A stretch of 64,000 nt of DNA, from the NCBI RefSeq assembly GCF_030247195.1, contig NW_026683360.1, forward strand, positions 1 to 64,000, given 5' to 3'. Shown here piece by piece: positions 23,531 through 33,089 of this stretch. The notes beneath the pieces are model-generated. The model worked only from the letters and a program-made list of their open reading frames with translations, made no database searches and was not told the DNA's origin. The position numbers and the translations under genes are program-made. Position 1 is the stretch's first letter. Each line of letters opens with the position of its first letter. The stretch comes from Topomyia yanbarensis (taxonomy: Eukaryota > Arthropoda > Insecta > Diptera > Culicidae).

Positions 23531-24027
23531 TTAGGTTATAGAGATGTCTTAACTGGAATTCGCCATCTTGGTTTTCAAAGTGGCTTCATTCATTGATTTT
23601 CGTCATCTACTCGTCAACCCCATTCCGAAATTATCCAACTTTTATTAGTAACATTAGCTAAGAATATGATAAATTGTAAACAACTTCATACTGTACACTT
23701 TGACAAACACTTGCGATAAATGAAACCAGAATGGTTCTATTGCACTGTTGAATGAATCTAATTGGGTTACGTTCACGTACTTCAGAAAACCATTGGAACG
23801 ATTGGAACGTAGTTATTATTATTGAGAGGGAAAAACCCGCGGGAGTGGATTTTCAAAAGCTCCTTCTCCCGTAGGCACAAAACCTCTATCTTTTAGGTAT
23901 CAACATTTAACAAACAAACCAAATGATACAATGACTAACACTAAACACTGCTTAAAATAAACACTTCTTAAACTCTATCTTACATAGGTAAAGTATTAAC
24001 ATTAACATAAAAAATTGGCTAACACTA

Positions 24028-25233
24028 TCAGGTTTGGGAAAGGGTGCGCGAAAACAATTTTTTTAAAGAAGTGCGAGACAAATTGAAGTCAAAGACATTG
24101 TAACATTGATTGAACACTCTACACATGCTACTGACGGGTTCATTTTTGCCATAATTAGTACGAGACACTGGAAGACGGACAAAAGAGTAGGAACGAAGGT
24201 TTCGGAGGCGAATATCAATGTTGAGAAGACGGAGTAAATCAGGGCAGTCAATGCGAGACAATAACAGATCAGAGACAAAAGACGCTTTGGTCACATTGCG
24301 GCGCAAAGACAGTGTTTCAAGACCAATGAGGTTGCAACGATCTTCGTATCTGGGCAGATTGTAGGGATCGCTCCAAGGCAGGTGGCGCAGCGCAAAACGC
24401 ACAAATTTACGCTCAATACTCTCGATGCGTTGAATGCTGTTCTTGTAGAAAGGAGCCCAAACAACGGCGGCGTATTCCAGTGTGGAACGAACGAGCGAGC
24501 AGTACAACGTTTTTAAGCACTGTACGTTAGTGAAATGCTTAGTAACCCTAAAAATAACTCCTAGATTACGCGAAGCCTTAGACGAGATAAAAGCAATGTG
24601 ATCCTTAAATGTAAGCTTTGAATCCACAAGAACCACTAAATCTTTCACTGTAGTTTCTCTTTTTAATTTGTTTTGCAAGATAGTGTAGTCGAATGATACG
24701 ATGGAGCGTTTTCGTGCAAACGTAATCACAGAACACTTCGAGGCATTCAAAACCATCCTGTTAGTCATGCACCAATTAGCGAAAATGTCTAACTGAGATT
24801 GCAAAAACAAAGCATCAGAGTAACTTTTAACTATATGGAATAACTTATAATCATCGGCATAAGACACCTTGAAGCACTTAATCAATGAATCCAGATCGTT
24901 TATGTATAGAAGGAAAATATAAGGACCGATATGGCTGCCTTGAGGTACGCCGGACGTTACGTCGAAGGATGAGGATAAATGATTCCCGATTTTAACAGAC
25001 ATTTTACGGCCTGACAAGTAAGATCGAAGCCATTGGTTGATTTTATTGAAGGCGGCCGACAGATCGGTGTATATTGCATCAGCCTGCAATCGATCCTGTA
25101 GCGAGCGAGCGATAAATGAGGTGTAGGCTACTAAATTAGTGCAAGTAGATCGCCTGGGAATGAAACCGTGTTGAGTTTCTGAGATGTATCTAGAACAACA
25201 ATGTGTCAAAAACTCGAGAACGATGAGCTCCAA
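24028..25233 (-). pseudogene. LINE reverse transcriptase domain
   Basis: A 401-codon open frame with RT motifs in order: HGFIPRRSTCTNL, TDLSAAF (first catalytic Asp, about residue 58), SGVPQGSHIGPYIFLLYIND, and VSYADDYKLF (catalytic Asp pair, about residue 127). KCSVITFARK and the C-terminal LPWSDPYNLPRYEDRC region follow. About 20-25 residues normally found between AAF-KIN and WLRSYLSG are absent, an internal deletion that should destroy the palm. It ends naturally ~200 bp before the 3' tail. The same protein type is the parent of the remnants at 2176 and 57590. Confidence 0.85.
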
Positions 25234-26460
25234 TAATTTCGATAGTGCATATAAAGATACGATTCCCCGGTAATTGGGAACTTAGCTTTTGGATCCTTTT
25301 TTATAAACCGGAAAAAACGCAGGAAGATTTCTAGATGGTAGGAAACACTTCGGAACTTAACGACACATTGAAAACTACAGACAGAGGTAGGCAATGCGAC
25401 GACGAGCATTTTTTAATGATAGATGATGGGATTCCGTCAGGTCCAGGAGTGTTAGAACACTTGAGTTTTGTGCAAGCTTTTTGTACAATATCGGAAGATA
25501 TCGTGAAATGAGGTCCAATACTAGTCCTACGGGGAATGTTGTCGGCTGCTGCGGAGACTTGTTGATTATTAAGAGTATCATTGGTAAAAACACTGCTGAA
25601 TTGCTGGCGAAATAACTCACAGATGTCCGGCAATGAAGTCGCTTCTAAATCACCCAGCGACATAGAAGTGGGTAAACCTGACTCACGCCTCTGTTCATTA
25701 ACGTAATTCCAAAACTTTTTTGGATTGTTACGAAGGTGGCTCTGAATACGATGAAGGTAGGAATTGAAGAGAGACTTATTAAGTCTCTTGTAACAATGAT
25801 TTAAGAAAATTCTGATTCTTTAGTATATAGGTTCGGTATTTCGAAAGCTTTTTTAGAGCTGACCTTTTGGCCAATTTAAACTTTTTTAGTGTACGATTCG
25901 ACCATGGAGGATATTCACAGCCATGATTGAGTTTTTTAGGAGTAAACTGGTCGATAGCATAAATCAGTACGTTCGAAACAATTTCAGCCGCTGCGTCTGC
26001 ATCAGATTGTGGCAAGATTTCATTCCAATTGATACGAGACAAGAAAAGGTGCATTCCTCGAAATCTGTCTTGCGATAGGCATATGTCAGTTTCTCAGTGG
26101 TATCTTCGAATGTACAAGGTACACATTTTCGGAGAAAACAATGAAGAGCAGGGTGGTGTTGGCATAGTTTAACGAGAGGAGCTGGAGCACGACAAACGGC
26201 AAAGTGATCGGAGAGCTCCTGGCTTCCAAAGCAAAGATCCAAAATACAGTTGTTGTCATTAGTGACGTCACATAGTTGAACTAGCCCCGCGGTGCTGTAA
26301 CCGTCGAGTAGCTGAGTGATACACGTGTTAGTTGATGAGTGTGATGAGTCTGGGTACAGAAATGATGTATTATCGCGAACCCAATTAATGCCGCTAAAGT
26401 TGAAGTAGTTGATTGCAATATATTTGCAGTGTCGACAGAAACAATAAACTTCATCAATTA
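25234..26460 (-). pseudogene. LINE endonuclease C-terminus and linker
   Basis: Several minus frames join in order: NCILDLCFGSQELSDHFAV (about 26190-26250), the C-terminal 'SDH' motif of an APE-type endonuclease; the linker YPPWSNRTLKKFKLAKRSALKK (25850-25910); FWNYVNEQR (about 25700); and the RT entry NTPGPDGIPSSIIKK (25410-25460). Frameshifts separate them at about 26050, 25760 and 25330. In an active LINE this region nicks the target DNA. Confidence 0.75.
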
Positions 26461-26567
26461 AATTAAAATAAATTTAATTCAGTTAAAAATGCGGGCCCCC
26501 AAAACAGACCCGGGCCCCAGGGTAGTTGCCCCCCCTGACCCCCCCTCTCGTCGGGCCTGCTTGTAGG

Positions 26568-27240
26568 TTCAGTCGGTCGTGCCCAGCGGCGCTAACAACG
26601 CTTATTATGCGACGAATTGCATTGAGTAAAACTTGACAAGCTTGTTGTTATTATCATGTGACTGTAGCTATTACTCAGAAAACCAGTGAAATGCACCAAT
26701 ATTCATAGTTTTAATTAAATTTTTGACACGGAATCTGTCAAAAGATCATTTTTCGTAAGTAAATACATTCCCTTATTCTTGGTAAGAACATTCTCGTACA
26801 GAAGACAGCGCCGAACTTACTCAAGGGACTAAGTTAGTGTTGGATTCTGATGAAACGAATTAGAAGTTACGATTTTTTTTCTATTGCAGATATACCTAGT
26901 CAAAGATTCACTATTTACTTTTGCTCAGTTGTTGAAATATGTGAAATCAAATACATCAGTATCCCTGTTAGTGACGCTATGTTGTTAGTAAATTCCAGAT
27001 CTCTCCTAGGGGATTCCAAACAGTTTTTGCAGCATACTGTATTAATGTATAGCACATATGTAAATATGTCAACACAGATTGTTGTGAGGATATTGGTTAG
27101 TCTACTGGATATCGTGCAAAACGTTTCTGAAATAAATTTAATTTTAATTCATCGAATGTTTATTATTTGCAAATAATCTTAGTCCAAACAAAGCACACCG
27201 ATTAACTTCCCCGAAAATATCACAAGTTTTAATATAAAGT
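26568..27240. other. No gene seen
   Basis: AT-rich sequence after the hAT duplication. A chance-length frame (26850-27176) shows no recognisable domain. Confidence 0.35.
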
Positions 27241-28017
27241 GTGTGCCTGGAAAATATTATGTGTGCTGAACACAGTTACACCGAAATTCTACCGAAGCGG
27301 GAACCACTTTATCCCCCACTTCAAACAAACCCAACCCAAGTAGCATTCATTAGCTGCCAGCAATTTGTTGCTCAACTATTTAGAATAGGTAACTTCAGCT
27401 ATTTCGTGATGCAGTTCCCGTTTAGGAACAACGTCGCTCCCTTTCCATCTCGGGAAAAAGGGGAATGGCCTGGAATGCGGGCTACCTCTTGGCGTAAATA
27501 CCGCACTGGCAGCTGTAGCGCTTGTGCTTGGTCCGAACCTGGTTTCGGGAAAATCATCGGGCCGGGCCGCTCGGGTCCCGGTAGAAACAGTAGTGCAAGG
27601 AGTGGGACCAGGGCAATGAAGAATCGTTTAGCTATGTATGTTTGCGTCAACCCCGAGATGCAAAATTGTAGTACGTACAATTGTGCAGCCTCAGCGATGC
27701 GAATCCCGTCTGGTGGTCTTTGTTGCACCGCGCAGAACGCTGCTGCCAACATTGGAACTCATTTCCATATTTTTGTCCCGGTAAAATCCATTAAACTTTC
27801 AGATGCAAGGATAAAATATTCCGAAAAGTTGCTCCAGGGTTTCTGGTTTCAGTTTGGAAGCACTTTTTTCGGGATTCGATTTTTTATGCACTTCCACTCG
27901 GCTGGGGTTAAACGTATAAATTCGTCTGACAATGCTGAAAGCTCCAGTTTGCACGAAAGTAACTTTCCCGGTGGAAAAGGGTCAGCACTGCAAGAACATT
28001 CGGTGGTTGGAAAGTAA
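27241..28017 (+). CDS. Long open frame of unknown meaning
   Basis: An uninterrupted frame of ~258 codons; the first ATG is at 27259 (MCAEHSYTEILPKREP...). I recognise no domain. It is Cys- and Ser-rich in the middle and has no clear signal peptide or membrane span. The sequence is richer in GC than its surroundings. On the opposite strand 27399-27752 is also open and contains a hydrophobic run FFIALVPLLALLFLPGP. Two overlapping open strands usually mean compositional bias rather than two genes. No splice-site context or neighbour supports either strand. It could be an exon, a decayed element or chance. Confidence 0.2.
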   Translation: MCLENIMCAEHSYTEILPKREPLYPPLQTNPTQVAFISCQQFVAQLFRIGNFSYFVMQFPFRNNVAPFPSREKGEWPGMRATSWRKYRTGSCSACAWSEPGFGKIIGPGRSGPGRNSSARSGTRAMKNRLAMYVCVNPEMQNCSTYNCAASAMRIPSGGLCCTAQNAAANIGTHFHIFVPVKSIKLSDARIKYSEKLLQGFWFQFGSTFFGIRFFMHFHSAGVKRINSSDNAESSSLHESNFPGGKGSALQEHSVVGK

Positions 28018-28149
28018 TTTAGTGGCAAACGAATTCAGTAAAACGAAACACTTTCCGTAAGTTGAGTTCCCTTTCAGCTTTTACGGAGCCTGCATGTTTT
28101 TTTAAAGTATAAAAGGGCATACTTTTTTTGTAGGACCACACAATCCAGT

Positions 28150-28540
28150 TCGTGCTGTAGGGTTTGAGACGTGACGATTATATTTTAGGTTGTGAAATTT
28201 CAATACCAAACGTTCGAAGTGCTTATTATGCAGAATCGAGTCGGATTTCGTAATCTACTTATCTTTGGAAAAGAACGTTTCGTCGTTTTTCTAGAAGCCA
28301 CAGAATATGTTAGTGCTCTTGAAATGAACGATTGGAACATATGAAAATTATTATTTTTCAAATAGTAATTCATTATATTCAATGTAGAAAACTTTTTAGT
28401 TAAAAGCAGATCTGCCAAAAAATCTGATTCAATGCAACTCTTATGGACTGTAATCGAATCAACTAAATCAAAGCATGCAGATAGATTAAGGTCCATGTTT
28501 ACCATTAAAATGTAATAAGTTTTTTCAATAGCCATTCATT
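28150..28540 (-). pseudogene. C-terminal shard of a LINE RT
   Basis: The minus frame has FLADLLLTKKFSTLNIMNYY and later RLRNPTRFCIISTSN, corresponding in position and spacing to FVSDLLLSRIDCPDLLRLLN and LRNYSFVRLPVSRTNYGKN of the LINE at 24028-25233. Similarity is weak but collinear. No catalytic motif is included. Confidence 0.4.
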
Positions 28541-30663
28541 TGGATCTAATCAAAATTTCGGATTTGGCTCGATTTTATTATCTGTCCTGAGGTATGAGCT
28601 TACCTTTCACATTTTTCCGACAGCTCTCGCTGCTCGGCATAATTGATTTCCTTTTGTTTCCATTTCCGTTCAGGAGTTTTAATTGAAAAAGTTCCCATCG
28701 ACCTTTCGGAAACAGTCGCATAAATATACCGCTGAAATACACTCATACACACATACATACATACATACATACATCTATCAACACGTTCGCCAGCTGCGCA
28801 ACTACTTCATCTGACAATTTCCCAACTGGCCATATTGAAAGCACGGATTTCAATCTCCGTCCAACCATATCGCACCGAATCGCCCCTTGCCGGAAGTTAG
28901 AAGTCCAAGTATGGCAATATGTGTCAATGGTGAAGGGACAAACGGAATGGAGAAACGTATCCATTCCTACGAAAACAAAAAGGAAATTAGCTGATTATAG
29001 ACCCGTTGACAGTAATGGAGAGAAAAGTACCGGTACAGAGCAACAGAGAGAAAGAGAGAGAGGGAGAAAGACATACAAAACCAGCTATTGCAAAAAACTT
29101 ATTCAATCTTTTTTCCTGTCCTTCCTGATTGTGTCAGACCTTCGTTGATAGTCGGTGCAAAAAAAAATCCCCCAAGGTTAGCACCGAAGCACATGTGTGT
29201 GTGTGGGTGTGTGCGCACATCGAAACGGGGCACGGAAAAGTTTTCCCACCACGTGGCAGTTCGTTATACAACTTCTAGTGCCGAGATGCGCGTGCTGTGC
29301 TGGCAAAACTAAATCCGGGTTCCCTAATTGGGAAGTGATTTGTTTGTGTTTGCGAGGAACTTTTGCGACCGAGCGAACGCCAAACGAATCGGTTCCCAAA
29401 TCGGAATACATTGTTATGATGAGTCTTAATTAATTTGAGCGGATAATCAGATTGCCGTTTAATGTAGCCTAACGGGGGCAACTCAATTAATCGAGAATCG
29501 ATCAACTGATCCACACGAGGAGGGGGGAGGAAATAAATTGTAACCGTTGTTTTATTACGATTGCTTTTTGAATACAGAGATTTTTTTGGTCAACTTACTA
29601 ACAGGGGATAAGGTTAATGATAACGGATTAGTAGAGGCAAAACAAAGCACTTTTATTTACGCGAATAGATTCATTTGATCAGGTACAGCATTTGAACACG
29701 CGGTTAATCGCTTCACTTATATTCAGCCTCGTTCAAAATTTATGATTAAGTAACGTTTGAAATACTTAGAAAATCAAAATCCGTGCATCAGCTGTATTAT
29801 TTACGGCGTCGTTTATGTTTTCGTGTGTTGTTCTGCATTATTTTTTACCCTCAGTACAGTACATTTAATCAATGTAAAAAAATGCCAAGTGAGCTTTTTC
29901 TTACGTAAAAATTAAGGCGGAACAAGTATTGCGCTAGTTTTTCGATATTTTGGTTTTTGAAAAAAATACGGACATCAACATGAAACATACGCTTGGGGGC
30001 ACGATAGGTCTAACAGCTAAGCAACCACGTGTGGCGTAATGAACATCTGCTATTCCACACTCTGGCGACGACGAGAAGACCGAATTACCGCAGCTGCCGA
30101 AAAAAAGATTTTTTCCAACATATCTTTTCGTGGTTTCATGATTTTTCACATCATTTGCCACTTCTTATTTTCTTACCTAACTGACGTCCACTTAATTTTA
30201 GTATTAAATCTGCAGTATTAATACTCTTCAAATAAACGTTGAACCGGTAATTTTCTAGGCGTGTACATTGTTTAATTTAACCTCTAATTAGGTGACCCAA
30301 CGTACCCCCAGATTTAAAAAAAAAACATCGGATAAAAGTACCTTCGCCTTATTGAAGTAAGTTTGAAAAATATTTAACCAGGCATAAAACCATTATTGCC
30401 AAAACGTTTTATAACCTTTCCAAAAAGTGCTTGTTTGTCAAAAATACCATCGCACCAGCTCGCCAAAGGAAGCTGACCTACTTGACCCCACTCTACTCTA
30501 CCTATGACTGGTCGCTAGCAGTTGGACATAACTCTATTATATTTCATAAAACCCATAAAACAGCTCGCGGAATTAAAACATGTCCATGAATAATATTCTA
30601 AATTTTAGGAAATGGTTCCCGCGAAAGTGTCAAAGTCATGTTAAAAGTTGCATGAAAGTAATA
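28541..30663. other. Low-repeat DNA, no gene recognised
   Basis: It contains simple repeats: (ACAT)n at 28747-28773, GA-rich at 29040-29070, and GT-rich at 29193-29217. 28850-29500 is relatively GC-rich and looks like single-copy mosquito DNA, but frames there are short and overlap on both strands. 30499-30527 (ctatgactggtcgctagcag) repeats a short motif found at 45235-45270 and 49845-49875. Confidence 0.4.
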
Positions 30664-31181
30664 TAGGGTAAAAGGGTATAATACGCCCCACCGGGGTAAA
30701 ATGCCCCTCTTCAATTCCCAGGATTCCTGAATTCTCTAAAAAGTAAAAATGACTGATAACAGTATCGTTTCATGAAATCAACGTACTAAGTTAGTTTGGT
30801 ATTGTTGCAAAACAACAATATACCCAAAAGTTTCAAAACAGCTACTTTGATGTAAGCTCCCACTCAGTGGCGGCGCGAGGTGTTTTGCCGCTCGGGGCCA
30901 AAAATTAAATTTGCCGCCCTTTCAATAATGAATTTTTAAGAGTTCGATTATTTCCCACCTATTCATATGAAACAAATATGATAAAAGTGTTAGAAAATGT
31001 CTGCATAAAAATCTTCACACTTCTTCACATTTTATTGTCAATATTTTGTTATTAATATTCATTGTAAAGCCATCACTTGTTTATATATTATTAAATTTTT
31101 AAATCGCATCTTTCTTACTTTCGCTTCATGCAAAAGTTTTACCCTTTTTGTCTATGATTGTTGAAAAATTAAGTTTGTTAC

Positions 31182-31394
31182 CGTTTTTCAGTTGATATTT
31201 TTCGGTGATCATTAATCAAAACCACAGTTTACCGTATACGTTTCGATTTCCCCCCCCAGCGACGGCAAGACGCACTTGAGTGAATAATTCTGAGGATGGC
31301 TGAAATTAAATGGGGAAGTAAGCTGAAACGTACACGGTAAACTGTGATTTTGATTAATTATCATCGAAAAATATCAACTGAAAAACGGTAACAT
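31182..31394. mobile_element. Hairpin MITE (~213 bp)
   Basis: Arms of ~70 bp are inverted copies: GTTACCGTTTTTCAGTTGAT at the left and the reverse complement ATCAACTGAAAAACGGTAAC at the right, with only a few mismatches through 'cagtttaccgt-tacgtttc'. The loop is ~65 bp. Non-coding. Confidence 0.8.
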
Positions 31395-32225
31395 TCATGA
31401 ACGGTGACTAAAACCTGGAAACAAAAATTGAGTTTGGAAGCTGCATTGTATAAATATTTCCGGCTTATCGTTTTACATCACAAATGCATTTTGGTGATAA
31501 TCTAATAAATTTACCTGAAATTGATTTCTTAGAACAATGGTTTTCAATCTTTCTGAAATTTTTTTGCCATCATAACCCTGTCAGAAAAAAATGATTTTCA
31601 ATTGAATGAAAACATTAACTTTACAATCAGAAACCTGTTCCTGAGCACTCTCAGTAAGTATTTCAATTTATGAAACACTGAAACGATATACAAAGACAAA
31701 CATCCGACGGGAACGTATCAGGAATCAGAATATATTGGCTTAAATGGCACGTTCACCGTATGTAGTCAGGGATTTAGTCTGTCTTCGACTACCTTTTCCA
31801 TTTTTGATTCATAGCAAAAAAATCGTGTTTTTCGGGACCTTCAGCGCTAAAAACTTTTCTGCCCGGTAATTTTTTAACCGATTTTCAATTTCTGTGATCT
31901 GGAAAGAACGAGAAATGACCTTCCCAACAGTATATGTTATGTTCTTTTGTTTAAAATACTCTGATCATAACTTTAACTGGCGCCATTCTCCATTTTCTAC
32001 TGTGCTGCCGCGTATTGAACACAGAATTCTTCTCTACAAACTGAGTAATCGATAGCCTGCTTCCTTCAACATCCAAGCTTCATGGCCGTATAGAGCAACA
32101 GGGAGTATCAGTGATTTGAAGAAATCAAGTTTTGCGCGCATTCTTAGGCTATTGGTTTTTAGCTGATTACGTAAACCATGCTCGCAGCAGCAACGTGCCG
32201 TTTTCCTTTGTGGCTAACATCGTTA

Positions 32226-32810
32226 TCATACTATGTTGCGTTTCGGCTTCGCCTCTTCAGAAACCGACACTAACGTATTGTCGGAATAGATTAGCGCCGG
32301 CTTGACGCAAATCCCTTAAAACTAAAACACACTATGTGTTTCAATCAAACGACTGATCAAACGTGATGTCCCGTTCGAGCAGAAGTTCTGTTTATGCCGA
32401 TGAGACACAAGTGAAGCCGAAACTTGTCTTGGCTTAGCAGGCCTATGCGAAAGCACTATGCTATATTTCACCCTAAGGAGGAAAATTTGGTAAAAACCAA
32501 AATTTCTCACTAGGGTGAAAATTTGTTGGTAAGAACCAGTCTTTGTACAGGAGGGCACAAATCCTTATTTCATACTATGTTGCGTTTCGGCTTCGCCTCT
32601 TCAGAAACCGACACTAACGTATTGTCGGAATAGATTAGCGCCGGCTTGACGCAAATCCCTTAAAACTAAAACACACTATGTGTTTCAATCAAACGACTGA
32701 TCAAACGTGATGTCCCGTTCGAGCAGAAGTTCTGTTTATGCCGATGAGACACAAGTGAAGCCGAAACTTGTCTTGGCTTAGCAGGCCTATGCGAAAGCAC
32801 TATGCTATAT
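32226..32810 (+). repeat. R family: two identical 241-bp direct copies
   Basis: 32226-32466 and 32570-32810 match base for base as far as I can read (tactatgttgcgtttcgg ... aaagcactatgctatat). The first copy continues into a 103-bp segment (ttcaccctaaggagg...ccttattt) before the second starts. A diverged third copy is at 61137-61440. Confidence 0.85.
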
Positions 32811-32959
32811 CTGAAGAGGCGAAGCCGAAACGCAACATAGTATGAAATAAGGATTTGTGCCCTCCTGTACAAAGACTGGTTCTTACCAACAAATTTTCAC
32901 CCTAGTGAGAAATTTTGGTTTTTACCAAATTTTCCTCCTTAGGGTGAAATATAGCATAG
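32231..32959. mobile_element. R composite: direct plus perfect inverted repeat, 12-bp TSD
   Basis: The unit is flanked by the 12-bp duplication ATCGTTATCATA (32219-32230 and 32960-32971). It holds the two identical 241-bp R copies and a perfect 148-bp inverted repeat (32457-32604 against 32811-32958) with a 206-bp loop. It is inserted in the minus RTE copy. A 12-bp duplication favours target-primed or retroviral-like integration over a DNA transposon, but the element class is not recognised. Confidence 0.65.
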
Positions 32960-33089
32960 ATCGTTATCATATTTAACTAGTATTTGAAGGACAGAGGACG
33001 AAGGCGGTATGGCAACGGATCTTGGAGAATGCGCAGAAGACGATAGGCTGCCGGCCGCGATCTCCAAGAAGCCAAAGAGGAGATTGGTC

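Larger units (their letters stand above)
23811..26460 (-). mobile_element. 5'-truncated Jockey-type LINE
   Basis: Minus-strand element whose 3' end is a short run of AAT trinucleotides at 23811-23825, preceded by a 3' UTR with CCACTCCCGCGGGTTTTTCC. The coding part spans the C-terminal endonuclease, linker and RT. ORF1 and the endonuclease N-terminus are missing, as is usual for incomplete target-primed reverse transcription. It sits inside the hAT-like element at 21933-26559. I could not fix its target duplication. Confidence 0.8.
21933..26559. mobile_element. hAT-like element carrying a LINE
   Basis: Perfect 8-bp duplications CTTGTAGG flank it at 21925-21932 and 26560-26567. The right end is CTCGTCGGGCCTG. 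The left end starts CGTCGAGAGCCGCGCC, i.e. it has lost ~6 bp (expected CAGGCC) from its tip. The G/C-rich ends (GGGCCCCGGGG left, CCCGGGCCCCAGGG right) pair with each other. No transposase was recognised. 22020-23130 is unassigned AT-rich filler. The LINE at 23811-26460 is nested inside. Confidence 0.8.
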
